DNA from: Methylobacterium crusticola
GTDB lineage: Bacteria; Pseudomonadota; Alphaproteobacteria; Rhizobiales; Beijerinckiaceae
Direction: 5' to 3'
Assembly (NCBI RefSeq): GCF_003574465.1
Contig: NZ_QOWC01000014.1
Span: forward strand, 1-64,000
DNA: 64,000 bases
Below are positions 32,804 to 41,972 of the stretch, piece by piece. The position numbers and the translations under genes were made by a program. Positions within the stretch are counted from its first letter, which is position 1; every line of letters starts with the position of its first letter. The notes under the pieces are model-generated. The model saw nothing but the letters and a program-made list of their open reading frames with translations. It was not told where the DNA came from and did no database searches.

Positions 32804-33573
32804 GCCTCGCGCTGACGGCCCTGCGGCTCCAGGCGGTGGAGACGCTGCTCGCCGATCCGGGGATCGCGCAACTGTGCGGCCCCCTGGTCTACGACGAGCG
32901 CATCGCCGACTTCGACCACCGCGAGCCCGTGCCGGTGATCGTGGTCACGACCGAGTCGATCGTGGCGAAGGCCTACTCCGCCAACAACGGCGGCTCGCCC
33001 TTCGACCTGCGCTGCGAGCTGGTGCTCGAGATCGCGATGACGGCGGTGGCCGACGTCGAGGGCGTGCCCATGCTCCACCGCGTCGGCAGCGACCGCGACC
33101 TGGCCGCCTTCCTCGACTTCCTGAGCGAGCGCGCCGTCGTGGCCCTTTGCGAGGGGGAGACGTCCCAGGCCGCGCTCCTGCGGCGCGCGGTGACGCGGCG
33201 CGTCCCCGAGTACAAGAGCGATCCGTTCAGGACCGACCAGACCGGCGAGAAGTTCGCGGTCCGCTACCTGCGGTTCGCGGTCGAGCTCAAGGGCGACGAC
33301 GGCGAGGACGCGCTCGATCCCCCGACCGGCCCCTACGCGAGCCTGCCCGATCCGCTGCGCACGGTCTGCGAGGCGGCCCCCTCGGGATCGAGCGCGCAGG
33401 CCACCTGCCAGCTCCTGGCCGGCATCCTGCCCGCCCCGGCCCCGCCTCCGGTGCTGCCCTTCACGGGCGCCGATCTCACCTTCGCGCCGCACGCGCTCGC
33501 CCCGGACGCGGCCCCGAGCGAGGCCGACGACCGCGCGGCCGCGATCACCTTCGGCGTGCGCGCCAACCCCTGA
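32800..33573 (+). CDS. Tail completion/terminator-like protein
   Basis: A 257-residue protein between the connector and the sheath. The N-terminal 170 residues have the alternating strand-helix form of tail terminator proteins (LRLQAVETLLADPGIAQLCGPLVYDERIADF, then VPVIVVTTES). The C-terminal 80 residues are Pro/Ala-rich. It should close the top of the tail tube. The assignment is mainly by position. Confidence 0.6.
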   Translation: MSLALTALRLQAVETLLADPGIAQLCGPLVYDERIADFDHREPVPVIVVTTESIVAKAYSANNGGSPFDLRCELVLEIAMTAVADVEGVPMLHRVGSDRDLAAFLDFLSERAVVALCEGETSQAALLRRAVTRRVPEYKSDPFRTDQTGEKFAVRYLRFAVELKGDDGEDALDPPTGPYASLPDPLRTVCEAAPSGSSAQATCQLLAGILPAPAPPPVLPFTGADLTFAPHALAPDAAPSEADDRAAAITFGVRANP

Positions 33574-33586
33574 GCCGAGGCCACCG

Positions 33587-33799
33587 ATGGACACTCACGT
33601 CACCCCGGCCCTGCCGACCGCGCAGATCCCCGACCCCTCGCGCGGCCGGATGCTCCCGCCCGAGGGCGCGCCGGTCGCCTGGAACGCCTACTGGGCCGGC
33701 ATGGCGCGCCGCGGCGAGGTCACCGTGCGCCCGCTCGACCTGCCGGCGCCCGAGGCGGCCTCGGCGGCCGACCCCGACGCGGCCGCCCCGGCGGCCTGA
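33587..33799 (+). CDS. Small DUF2635-like tail protein
   Basis: A 70-residue protein containing DPSRGRMLPPEGAPVAWNAYWAGMARRGEVTV. This matches the short DUF2635 pattern (DP..G..LPPEG..V....YW...L..G.V) found just before the sheath gene in Mu-like phages. It ends in an Ala/Pro tail. Confidence 0.8.
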   Translation: MDTHVTPALPTAQIPDPSRGRMLPPEGAPVAWNAYWAGMARRGEVTVRPLDLPAPEAASAADPDAAAPAA

Positions 33800-33874
33800 C
33801 CCTTCACACACCCCCTGTCCCGCCACCCACGGCCGCCCGCACGGCGGCCGGCTTTCCGTTCGGAGTGATCGCCC

Positions 33875-35431
33875 GTGGCCGTATCGTTCAACCAGATGCC
33901 CGGCGACGTCCGGCGCCCGCTGTTCTACGCCGAGTTCAACCCGGGTGTGCCGCCCTACTCGGGCCTCTCGCGCACCCTGGTGCTCGGCCGGCGCAAGAGC
34001 GGCGCGAACGGCGGCAGCCTCGTCGCCCTCAAGGCGCAGAACGTCGGCTCGACGGACCCGAACGCGCTCGGCGGCCGCGGGTCCATGCTCGCCGACATGA
34101 TCGCCTACGCGCGGTATCACAACCCGCTCGGCGAGATCTGGGCGATGGACGTCGGCGACCCGTCGGGCGGCTCGAATGCGGCCGGCGCGATCGCGATCAC
34201 CGGCACCGCCACGGCGGCCGGCACCCTCGTGCGCTACATCGGCGGCCAGCGGTACGGCGTCGGCGTCGCGGTCGGCGACACCGGCGCGACCGTCGCGGCC
34301 GCGCTCGTCGCGGCGGTGGGCCGGGGCTACGTGGTCTTCAACCGGCGCATGTCCGCGCCCGTCACGGCCGCGGTCGACGGCACGGTCACGAGCAAGGTCA
34401 ACCTCACCGCCGTGCACACCGGCACCGAGGGCAACGGCATCCGGATCGAGGCCGGCCTCGACGGCGACGAGATCGACCCGGCGGGCCTCACCGCCGCGAT
34501 CACGGCGATGACCGGCGGCGCCGGCGACGTCGACATGGCGGCGGCCCTCGCGGCGCTCGGCTCGGCGCAGTTCGACTGGGTCGCCTCGCCATACGCGCTG
34601 ACGGGCCAGCTCAACGCCTCCCGCGATTTCTTCTCGGACGCGGGCTCGGGCCGCTGGTCGCCGACGGTCGGCCTCGGCGGCCACCACATCACGATCGCGA
34701 CCGGCAACGTCTCGACCCTGACCACCCTCGGCGCGGCCCGCAACGATCGCCACGCGACCATCGTCGGCGTCCTGAACTATCCGACCCCGGTCTGGTCGAT
34801 CGTCGCGGCGATCGCCGGCGTCGTCGGGCTGTCGAAGAACCTCGGCCGGCCGCTCACCGAGGCGATCGAGATCGCCCGGCCGCTGCAAACCCTCGTGCTC
34901 TCCGGGGTGCGCCCGCCGAAGGATCACGGCGACCGCTGGGGCGGGGCGGATTACGAGACGCTCTATCACAACGAGATCTCGGCCCTCGAGATCAACAACG
35001 ACGGGTCGGTGGCGATCGGTCGTCTGTTCACGACCTACCAGACCAACGCCTACGGGCAGCCCGACATCTCGTTTCTCACCCTCGAGACCATGGCGATCTC
35101 GGCCTACGTCGGGCGCTACATCAAGCTCAAGGTCACGAGCACCTACCCGCGCCACGCGCTGCGCGACGACAACCCGCGCGGCTTGCAGGGCGTGGTCACC
35201 CCGCCCCAGGCGCGCGCCACCATGGTGCACGCCTACACCGAGCTCTCGGAAATCGGCGGCATCGTCGAGAAGCCGGAGCTGTTCGCGCAGTTCCTGATCG
35301 TCGAGCGCTCGAGCGACCCGCAGCGGCTCAACGCCTACCTGCCGATCGATGTCACCAACCAGCTCTCGGTCTTCGCCGCGAACATCACGGTCAACCAGGA
35401 GCTCACCGCCAGCAACGGCTCGCTCCTCTGA
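33875..35431 (+). CDS. Tail sheath protein
   Basis: A 518-residue contractile sheath subunit, starting at GTG 33875. The N-terminal VSFNQMPGDVRRPLFYAEFN, central PYALTGQLNASRDFFSD and C-terminal VTPPQARATMVHAYTELSEIGGIVEKPELF are typical of Mu gpL-type sheaths. It surrounds the tube and shortens on infection, which marks the phage as a myovirus. Confidence 0.93.
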   Translation: MAVSFNQMPGDVRRPLFYAEFNPGVPPYSGLSRTLVLGRRKSGANGGSLVALKAQNVGSTDPNALGGRGSMLADMIAYARYHNPLGEIWAMDVGDPSGGSNAAGAIAITGTATAAGTLVRYIGGQRYGVGVAVGDTGATVAAALVAAVGRGYVVFNRRMSAPVTAAVDGTVTSKVNLTAVHTGTEGNGIRIEAGLDGDEIDPAGLTAAITAMTGGAGDVDMAAALAALGSAQFDWVASPYALTGQLNASRDFFSDAGSGRWSPTVGLGGHHITIATGNVSTLTTLGAARNDRHATIVGVLNYPTPVWSIVAAIAGVVGLSKNLGRPLTEAIEIARPLQTLVLSGVRPPKDHGDRWGGADYETLYHNEISALEINNDGSVAIGRLFTTYQTNAYGQPDISFLTLETMAISAYVGRYIKLKVTSTYPRHALRDDNPRGLQGVVTPPQARATMVHAYTELSEIGGIVEKPELFAQFLIVERSSDPQRLNAYLPIDVTNQLSVFAANITVNQELTASNGSLL

Positions 35432-35517
35432 CGCCCTCGCGGCTGGGCCTCGCGCCCGGCCGCCCTCGCACCCTCCGCACCCCTTCCCGCACCCCTTCCG
35501 CTTAGAGGCTCGACGTC

Positions 35518-35886
35518 ATGGATACCAAGGGCGGGCGCTTTACGCTCGACATCAACGGCCGCACCTATTCGGGCCGCGGCAAGGCCACGGTCGAGCCCGC
35601 CCGGGTCTCGCGCGAGAACGGCGTCAACCAGAACGGCACCGGCTACTCGACGGTCAAGCCGAAGCTCGCCAAGCTCGACCTCACCTTCGACCGCGGCGTC
35701 GGCCTCCGGTGGGACGACGCCATGGTGCTGGCCGAGGTCGACGTGACCTTCGTCGAGACCGACCTCAAGACGCCGGTCACGCACCTCTACACCGCCGCCT
35801 CCTGGTCGGGCACGCCCTCGATCGACACCGAGACCGGCGAGGTCTCCGGCCTGTCGATCGAAACCGACAAGTACCAGCAGATCTGA
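35518..35886 (+). CDS. Tail tube protein
   Basis: A 122-residue Mu gpM-like tube protein with a beta-sandwich pattern: GRFTLDINGRTYSGRGKATVEP, then VDVTFVETDLKTPVTHLYTAASWSGTPSIDTETGEVSGLSIETD. It forms the inner conduit under the sheath and follows the sheath gene as usual. Confidence 0.9.
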   Translation: MDTKGGRFTLDINGRTYSGRGKATVEPARVSRENGVNQNGTGYSTVKPKLAKLDLTFDRGVGLRWDDAMVLAEVDVTFVETDLKTPVTHLYTAASWSGTPSIDTETGEVSGLSIETDKYQQI

Positions 35887-35944
35887 CGCCGCGACGGGCC
35901 CCGCGCGGGCCCGTCCCCGGCGCGCCGCCAGGAGAACCCGACCC

Positions 35945-36292
35945 GTGGCCCACGAAGTCAAGATCCCGCTCAAGACGCCGATTATCACCCACGGCGGCGA
36001 GGTGCGCGAGATCGTGCTCAAGGCGCCGAGCTTCGACGCCTACATGGAGCACGGCGAGCCCTACACGGTGGCCGAGACCCCCGACGGCGCGCGCTACGCG
36101 GTCGAGAGCATGGAGGTCATTCGGGCCTACGTGGCCGACTGCCTGGTCTCTCCGGCCGACGTCAACCTGCTCTCGCAGTGCGACGCCCGCACCGGCCGGG
36201 AGGTGCGAAAGGTAATCCTGGGTTTTTTCCAGCCCGACGGCGAGGTGACCGAACCGTCGCCGACCTCGCCGACGACCTCGCCTTCGAGCTGA
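35945..36292 (+). CDS. Tail assembly chaperone (Mu gp41-like), short form
   Basis: A 115-residue protein starting at GTG 35945. It opens HEVKIPLKTPIITHGGEVREIVLKAPSF, typical of Mu-like tail chaperones, which hold the tape measure protein while the tail is built. The last 20 residues (after the slippery site) are Pro/Ser/Thr-rich. A -1 frameshift at 36220-36229 would replace them with a second domain. Confidence 0.85.
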   Translation: MAHEVKIPLKTPIITHGGEVREIVLKAPSFDAYMEHGEPYTVAETPDGARYAVESMEVIRAYVADCLVSPADVNLLSQCDARTGREVRKVILGFFQPDGEVTEPSPTSPTTSPSS

Positions 36293-36411
36293 GCCAGGAC
36301 GTCGCCGCGATCGGGCGGATGAGCCTGCCGCAGGTGATCTACTGGTACGGCCGGGCGCTCGCCCGGGCCGAGAAACGCCGCCGTGAGCGGGAGACGCGGG
36401 GGCAACGCTGA
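35945..36411 (+). CDS. Tail assembly chaperone, -1 frameshift fusion (gp41-gp42 type)
   Basis: If ribosomes slip back one base at GGGTTTTTTC, the chaperone continues as FPARRRGDRTVADLADD, then FELSQDVAAIGRMSLPQVIYWYGRALARAEKRR, ending at 36411. This second part has the helical form of the Mu gp42-like extension and has no good start of its own. Its stop overlaps the tape measure ATG (TGATG). Such fusions are required in lambda, Mu and relatives to recruit the tape measure protein. Confidence 0.78.
36220..36229 (+). other. Programmed -1 ribosomal frameshift site
   Basis: GGGTTTTTTC carries two overlapping canonical heptamers in the correct phase, G GGT TTT and T TTT TTC. The -1 frame is open to 36411, directly before the tape measure gene, where this signal is expected. 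Confidence 0.8.
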
Positions 36412-39053
36412 TGGGCCGGATCATCGAAGCCAAGGCCGTCATCTCGGCCGAGGACCGCACCGGCGCCGTCTTCGACAAGATCGGGAAGAAGCTTCAGGGC
36501 CTCGGCAAGGGCGCGAAGGCTTCGGCCGAGATCGAGCGCCTCTCGGGCCGCCTCGGCGGCTTGCAGCGCCAGATGCAGGCCTTCGACAAGGTTCGCGGCG
36601 TCGAGAGCTCGCTCGCGAGCTCCCGCATGGCGATGCGCCAGGCTCAAGGGGAGGCGAAGCGCCTCGCGAGTGCCCTCGACAGCGCCCGGGCCTCGGCCAA
36701 GACCCTCAAGACCCCGGAGGCGACCGCCTCGGTCAAGCAGCTCGAGCGCCAACTGCGCGGCGCCGAGACCGCCGCCCGCGCGACCGAGGCCGCGTTCGCG
36801 CGCCAGGCAGCGAGCTTCAAGTCGGCGCGCCAGGAGATGAATTCCTTCGGCGTGCCCGTGACCTCGGCGGTCGGGCATCAGAAGGCCTTGCGCTCGGCGA
36901 TCGAGTCGACCTCGGCCGCCCTCGACAAGCAGATGCGCATGGATCGCCTCGCCACCCGCGGCGCGGCCGACGCCAAGCGTACGCGCCTCGCGCGGCGCGA
37001 CGAGGAGGTCGCCCGCCGGGCCGAGATCCTCGAGCGCCGCCAGGGCCGGCGCGACGCGATCAAGGGCGCGGCCGGCATGGCGGGCCTCGCCGCCGTGCAC
37101 AAGGCCGAGCACTTCGGCGCCCACGCGCTGCACACCTACCAGGAGTTCGACAGCGAGCGCCGCTTCGGCCAGATCGTGATGGGCCTGTCGGACGCCGAGC
37201 AGAAGCCGCTCGTCGACCAGGCGATCCACATGGGCGGGAGCACGCGCTACAACGACGTGCAGGTGCTCGAGGCGCAGCGCGAGCTCGCCGCCCGCGGCTT
37301 GAAGCGCGACCAAGTCATGGGCCTGATGAGCCCGGCCGCCGACCTCGGCATGGCGACCGATCTGCGCCTGCCCGACGCCGTTAAGCAAATGGAGGGCGCG
37401 CTGTTCGGCTTCAAGAAGCCGATGGCGACGCTTCAGGAGGCGATGGAGTCGGCTCGCCAGACCGCCGACGCCCAGGTCAAGGCCGCCAAGATCTCGGGCA
37501 TGACGCCCGATGACATCAGCCAGGCCTATAAGTACGGCGCGACCCCGGCCCGGATGGCGGGGCTGTCCGAGCAGACCTTGCTCGGCTTTGCCGGCATCTC
37601 GAAAAAGGCGAACATGGGCGGCCAGGAGTCCGGCACCGCCTTCCGGGCACTCGTCGCCAACGCGCTCAAGCCGACCCGCGGCGCCAAAGAGGCGATGCTG
37701 GCGAACGGGCTCGATTACAAGAATTACCAGAAAAACCCGGACAAGATCGACCTCGACGCCTTCGTCAAGACTGTCGCGGCGCAGTACGGGGTCAAGCTCG
37801 ACAAGGACACGCGCGGCGGTCTCGGCAAGATCTTTTCCGACAAGGGGATGATCGGCGACCCGTCGAAGTTCACGCCGGCCGTGATGAAACTCCTCTCCGA
37901 TAACCTCGGCGGGGATGACGCCAAGTCGAAAAAGTCGATCGCCGGCCTCGCCAACCGCTTCCGTGACGCGTCCATGTGGGGCGTCGACACCGATCGCCTG
38001 GTGCAAGACCTGATGAAGGCGATCCCGGGCAACCCGGCGCTCGCCAACGCGATTTTCGGGTCGAAGCAGGGCGCCCGCATCGCCAACGCGCTCGGCGATC
38101 CCGAGACGTTCAAGCACCTGATCGAGGAGCTCCTCAGCCACTCGCAGGGCTACGCGAAGACCGTCGCTGACGCCCGCATGGCCGGCTTCGACGGCGCGGT
38201 GAAGCGCTTGCAGGGCGCGACCACCAACGCCGAGACCAAGCTCGGTCGGGCGTGGGATGACGACGGCAAGGGCGGGATCCTGACGAGCCTCACCGACAAG
38301 GCCGGCCACCTGGTGCAGAGCTTCGCCGAGCTCAGCAACGGGGCGGCTCAGCTCACCTCGGGCGTGCTCGGCGCGGCGTCGGTGTTCCTCGGGATCAAGA
38401 GCGCGGGCCTCACGGCCTCGGCGCTCGGCTTCGGCGGCCCGGCGGCGGCCGCCGCGGCGGGCCTGAGCACCGCGGGCGCCGGCGTCGCGATCGGCGCCGG
38501 CGTCGCGGCCTACAGCACGGCCGAGCAACTGCCCAAGGCGGTCGCCGAGCGCCGCGTCGACCCGGCGACAGGTGGCGCGCTCGACGAAAACCCCATGGCC
38601 GACCTCGGCCCCTGGATCAAGGAAACCTGGCGCTCCCTGTTCGGAGGCGGCCAGACCCTCCCGGTCGAGGTGAAATCCTGGGGCGACGCCAAGGGCAACC
38701 TCGGCGAGCGCGGTGCGCTCGGCGCGGCGTCCGGCGCGGGCGCGGATCTCTCGGGCCAGTCGACGATCCTCGGCAACACGCTCGAAAAGGCGCTCGGGTC
38801 ATTCGAGGCCAAGATGGGCAAGCCGCTCGAGGCGAACGTCAAGCCCGATCAGATCCAGGCCAACGTCAAGCCCGACCAGGTCACGGCGAAGATCGAGGGC
38901 CAAGCCCAGGTCAACGTGACCGTCAAGATCGACGGGCCCGGCGCCGTCTCGGGCCTCTCGGCGACCTCGTCGGGCAACATCCGCGCCAATGCCGGCTTCC
39001 GGTCCGGCGCGATGTCCATGCCGCAGGCGGCAGGCAACCCGGGTGGGATTTAG
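36411..39053 (+). CDS. Tail tape measure protein
   Basis: An 880-residue protein. The first 200 residues are coiled-coil-like (IGKKLQGLGKGAKASAEIERLSGRLGG and Ala/Arg/Gln-rich repeats). The central part has PhageMin_Tail features such as FDSERRFGQIVMGLSDAEQ and SGTAFRALVANALKPTRGAKEAM. Hydrophobic Gly/Ala stretches lie near 640-705 and could cross the membrane during ejection. Near 804-820 a short tandem repeat, ANVKPDQ twice, is visible. Its length sets the tail length. It is the largest gene here and follows the chaperones. Confidence 0.92.
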   Translation: MGRIIEAKAVISAEDRTGAVFDKIGKKLQGLGKGAKASAEIERLSGRLGGLQRQMQAFDKVRGVESSLASSRMAMRQAQGEAKRLASALDSARASAKTLKTPEATASVKQLERQLRGAETAARATEAAFARQAASFKSARQEMNSFGVPVTSAVGHQKALRSAIESTSAALDKQMRMDRLATRGAADAKRTRLARRDEEVARRAEILERRQGRRDAIKGAAGMAGLAAVHKAEHFGAHALHTYQEFDSERRFGQIVMGLSDAEQKPLVDQAIHMGGSTRYNDVQVLEAQRELAARGLKRDQVMGLMSPAADLGMATDLRLPDAVKQMEGALFGFKKPMATLQEAMESARQTADAQVKAAKISGMTPDDISQAYKYGATPARMAGLSEQTLLGFAGISKKANMGGQESGTAFRALVANALKPTRGAKEAMLANGLDYKNYQKNPDKIDLDAFVKTVAAQYGVKLDKDTRGGLGKIFSDKGMIGDPSKFTPAVMKLLSDNLGGDDAKSKKSIAGLANRFRDASMWGVDTDRLVQDLMKAIPGNPALANAIFGSKQGARIANALGDPETFKHLIEELLSHSQGYAKTVADARMAGFDGAVKRLQGATTNAETKLGRAWDDDGKGGILTSLTDKAGHLVQSFAELSNGAAQLTSGVLGAASVFLGIKSAGLTASALGFGGPAAAAAAGLSTAGAGVAIGAGVAAYSTAEQLPKAVAERRVDPATGGALDENPMADLGPWIKETWRSLFGGGQTLPVEVKSWGDAKGNLGERGALGAASGAGADLSGQSTILGNTLEKALGSFEAKMGKPLEANVKPDQIQANVKPDQVTAKIEGQAQVNVTVKIDGPGAVSGLSATSSGNIRANAGFRSGAMSMPQAAGNPGGI

Positions 39054-39056
39054 ACC

Positions 39057-39533
39057 ATGCGTGATTGGCGCCTGAGCCTGCGCCCCGCGAGTTTCCGCGG
39101 GGCGCGCTTTCTCGTCGAGAAAGACCAGGCCGGCAAGGTCGGCCGGCGGGTCGTGCGGCACGAGTACGTCAAGGCCGAGGAGCACGGCACCGAGGACATG
39201 GGGCGGCTCGTCCGGGAGTACCGGATCACGGCCTATCTCGCCTCGGATGCCGCCGACGCCGAGATGGCGGCCCTGATCGCGGCCTGCGGCCGGGCCGGGG
39301 TCGGAACGCTCGTGCTGCCGCTGCTGGGCGCCGACCAGGTCCGCTGCGAGGGCTGCGAGCTCGCCACGCAAAAGGACAAGCTCGGTTACATCGCGGTCGA
39401 TCTCGAATTCGTCGAGGCGGGCCAGGACGGGGGCGGCTTCCCGGCCATCCCGCTCGGCGACCGCCTGGCGCAAGGGGCCCTCGACGGGCTCAGCCAGGTC
39501 GTCTCGAGCGTGCTCGGCGTCTTCCCGTTCTGA
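39057..39533 (+). CDS. DNA circularisation/tail protein gpN-like, N-terminal part
   Basis: A 158-residue protein beginning WRLSLRPASFRGARFLVEKD, then GRRVVRHEYVKAEEHGTEDMGRLVREYRITAYLAS. This is the clear N-terminal domain of Mu gpN/DNA_circ proteins, which lie at the tail tip hub. In Mu the protein is about 490 residues and continuous. Here it ends after the first domain, and the next gene supplies the rest. Confidence 0.85.
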   Translation: MRDWRLSLRPASFRGARFLVEKDQAGKVGRRVVRHEYVKAEEHGTEDMGRLVREYRITAYLASDAADAEMAALIAACGRAGVGTLVLPLLGADQVRCEGCELATQKDKLGYIAVDLEFVEAGQDGGGFPAIPLGDRLAQGALDGLSQVVSSVLGVFPF

Positions 39534-39546
39534 CGGAGTCCTCCCC

Positions 39547-40293
39547 ATGCCCATCGCCCCCTCGGGCGCGCTCGCGGGCGCGGCGGTCTCGGCCGGCGCG
39601 CTGGCGCAGATCGTGCTCGACCTCGCCGCCGGCCTGACCGTGGCGCCCGCGATCGCGGTCGACGTGACCCGGGCCTGCCGGCGGGTCCTCAAGGTCGACG
39701 CCCCGCGGGTCACCAGCCGGGCCGACGTCGCGGCGATCGCCGCCGCCCTCGTCGAGGCCGTGCAGGCGCTCGCCCGCGCCGCCGCGCCCAGCGATGCGAG
39801 CGCCGGCCTCTACGCGGCCGCGGCCCGCGCGCGGGTCGCCGTGCCGGTCTCGGCCTCGCCGGTGCTCACCCGCGCCTACCGCTACGCCGGGGCGCTCTCG
39901 CTCTCGGTCGCGGTCGCCTGCCTCGGCGAGGCCTTCCTGGCCGAGTGCCGCTCGGACTTCGCCGACCGGCGCGCGGCCACGGCGGCGCGGACCCGGATCA
40001 CGACGGCCTGCGACGGCATCTTCGACCCCGTCGCCGACCTCCTCGGCCAGGAGGTCGCCGAGATCCTCGGCGCGGCGGCCCGCCAGGCCTCGGCCCACCT
40101 CGTGACGCAGGCGGTCAGCCTCGCGCCCGTGGTGCGGGTCGCGACCGGGCGGTCGTTCCCGTCGACGGCGCTCGCGTGGAGCCTCTACGGCGACCCGAGC
40201 CGCGCCGACGAGCTCGTCAGCCGCAACCGCATCGGCACGCCGCTGTTCTGCCCGGCGACGATCGAGGCGGTCTCGCCCGGGGGCGCCGCATGA
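39547..40293 (+). CDS. gpN-like circularisation/tail protein, C-terminal part
   Basis: A 248-residue, mostly helical Ala-rich protein. Its end, DELVSRNRIGTPLFCPATIEAVSP, matches the usual C-terminus of gpN-like proteins, so it is the second half of the split protein starting at 39057. It lies 13 bases after the first half with its own ATG. It overlaps the next gene by ATGA. Confidence 0.72.
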   Translation: MPIAPSGALAGAAVSAGALAQIVLDLAAGLTVAPAIAVDVTRACRRVLKVDAPRVTSRADVAAIAAALVEAVQALARAAAPSDASAGLYAAAARARVAVPVSASPVLTRAYRYAGALSLSVAVACLGEAFLAECRSDFADRRAATAARTRITTACDGIFDPVADLLGQEVAEILGAAARQASAHLVTQAVSLAPVVRVATGRSFPSTALAWSLYGDPSRADELVSRNRIGTPLFCPATIEAVSPGGAA

Positions 40294-40610
40294 GCCCGGC
40301 TCGCCCGCCCTGCCGCAAGTGCCAGGCGACCGCGCCCGGGCACTGCCACCGGGACGCCTGCCCGCGTGCGGCCGTCCTCGAGCCCGGGACGGCCCACGTG
40401 CTGATCACCCCGGCGCTCCTCGCCGAGGTCCTCGCCGCTGGCCTGGCGCACCTGGTGCGCGCGATGCCGTTCGACGCGACCACCGCGGTCGCCGTGCTGG
40501 CGCATCCGGGCCTGCCGCCCGGCTACCACGGCGTGCGCGAGCCCGTCGTTCTGCGCGCGCCCGGCGGCCGGCCGGCGTGCCTGCGCCTCAAGCCCGAGCG
40601 GGACACCTGA
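40290..40610 (+). CDS. Small Cys-containing phage protein
   Basis: A 106-residue protein. The N-terminal CRKCQATAPGHCHRDACPR holds four Cys and two His in a zinc-knuckle-like arrangement. The rest is a short alpha/beta segment (HVLITPALLAEVLAAGLAHLVRAMPF). ATG 40290 overlaps the previous stop. No family recognised; it lies among tail-hub genes, where small assembly factors are common. Confidence 0.55.
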   Translation: MSPARPPCRKCQATAPGHCHRDACPRAAVLEPGTAHVLITPALLAEVLAAGLAHLVRAMPFDATTAVAVLAHPGLPPGYHGVREPVVLRAPGGRPACLRLKPERDT

Positions 40611-40611
40611 A

Positions 40612-40878
40612 ATGCCGAACGTCTCCTTCGCTGTCCCGCCGGCTCCGCCGGTCGCGCGGCGCGTCCATGTGCCGGTTCCCGGCCCGGAGGCCTGCGCGCG
40701 CTGCCGGCACTTCGAGACCGTCGACGGCCAGGGCGAGAGCTGGGGCGCCTGCCGCCGCCACGCGCCCGTCGTGGCCGCCCGCGGCGCCGGCGACCTGCGC
40801 GGCTGGCCCCTGGTCTACGCCGTCAACCGCTGCGGCGACTTCGACCGCGCCTACGACCCGCCCCTGACCGGAGCTTAG
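40612..40878 (+). CDS. Small zinc-ribbon-like phage protein
   Basis: An 88-residue protein with ACARCRHFETVDGQGESWGACRRHAP followed by W..VNRCGDFDRAY: a C-x2-C, a C-x2-H and a late CG, consistent with a single zinc site. Small proteins of the same form occur in many prophages. Its stop TAG overlaps the GTG start of the gpP-like gene. Confidence 0.6.
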   Translation: MPNVSFAVPPAPPVARRVHVPVPGPEACARCRHFETVDGQGESWGACRRHAPVVAARGAGDLRGWPLVYAVNRCGDFDRAYDPPLTGA

Positions 40879-41969
40879 TGCCCGTGCCCTTCGTCGAGGA
40901 GATCGTGACCCTGATCGTCGACGGGCACGGCCTGATCGGCTGGCAGGACGTGTCGGTCGATCGCTCCATGGAGTCGGCCGAGATCTCGTTCACGCTCGGG
41001 GCCACGAACCCGAGCTGGTCGGCCGAGGCCAAGGCCCTGCGCCACGGCCGCGAGGTCGAGATCCGCACCGCCCCCGCCGGGCGCGGCGGCGGCGAGCTCC
41101 TGGTCAAGGGCCACGTCACGGCCTACGGCGCGAAGTACGGCAAGAGCTCGAAAGCCGTCACGGTCGAGGGCAAGTCGAAGTCGGCCGACGCCGTCGACTG
41201 TCACCCGGTCAAGCACAAAACCGGGCGCTTTGAAAACAAGACCCTGCTCGAGATCGCCAACGAGCTCGACGAGGTCCGGTGCGGCTACTCGACCGATCAG
41301 AAGCTCGAGCCGATCCCGAAGGTGCAGCGGCGCCCGACCGACACGATCCACCAGACGATCGAGCGCGAGGCGCGCCGGCTCGGGCTGATGCTCTCGGGCC
41401 AGCCCGACGGCTCGGTCAAGATCACCCGCGCCGGCACCAAGCGCCACGCCGGCGCCCTGGTGCTCGGCCAATCGCCGATCGAGGATCTCGACGTCCGGAT
41501 CAAGTGCGACGCCAAGCACTCGCCGATCGTCGGGCGCGGGCAGCGCGCCAAGGGCACCGGCAAGGAGTCCTTGCGGCTCGAGGAGCAGGAGACCGACCCG
41601 AGCGTCGGGCGCAACCGGCCGCTGCTCATCATTCCCGAGGGCGACTGGACCAAGAAAGAGCTGAAGAAGCGCCTGCGCTGGGAGCGCCTGCGGCGGGCGG
41701 CCTACGGCACGACGATCACCGTCAAGGTCTCGACCTGGCGCGACGAGGCCGGCCAGCTCTGGACCCCCGGGCACCTTATGGCGATCCAGGTCGACCCCGA
41801 GGACGTCGACAGCGACTTCGCGCTCTCGACCGTCAATTTCCGCCAGGACCGCGAGGGCGGCACGCTCGCCTACCTGACCTTCGTCGACCCCAAGGCCCAG
41901 GGCGGCAAGAAAGGGTCGGGCACCTCCGACAGCGCCTTCGACGCCGGCTCGGGCGTCGACGAGGAGTGA
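40878..41969 (+). CDS. Baseplate hub protein, Mu gpP-like (late control D family)
   Basis: A 363-residue hub protein beginning at GTG 40878 (GTG 40884 also possible). VSVDRSMESAEISFTLGATNP, GHVTAYGAKYGKSSKAVTVEGKSKSADAVDC and TIEREARRLGLML are typical of Mu gpP/gp44-type hubs. It forms the central ring under the tube and carries the spike. The gp45-like gene follows at once. Confidence 0.88.
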   Translation: MPVPFVEEIVTLIVDGHGLIGWQDVSVDRSMESAEISFTLGATNPSWSAEAKALRHGREVEIRTAPAGRGGGELLVKGHVTAYGAKYGKSSKAVTVEGKSKSADAVDCHPVKHKTGRFENKTLLEIANELDEVRCGYSTDQKLEPIPKVQRRPTDTIHQTIEREARRLGLMLSGQPDGSVKITRAGTKRHAGALVLGQSPIEDLDVRIKCDAKHSPIVGRGQRAKGTGKESLRLEEQETDPSVGRNRPLLIIPEGDWTKKELKKRLRWERLRRAAYGTTITVKVSTWRDEAGQLWTPGHLMAIQVDPEDVDSDFALSTVNFRQDREGGTLAYLTFVDPKAQGGKKGSGTSDSAFDAGSGVDEE

Positions 41970-41972
41970 TGC

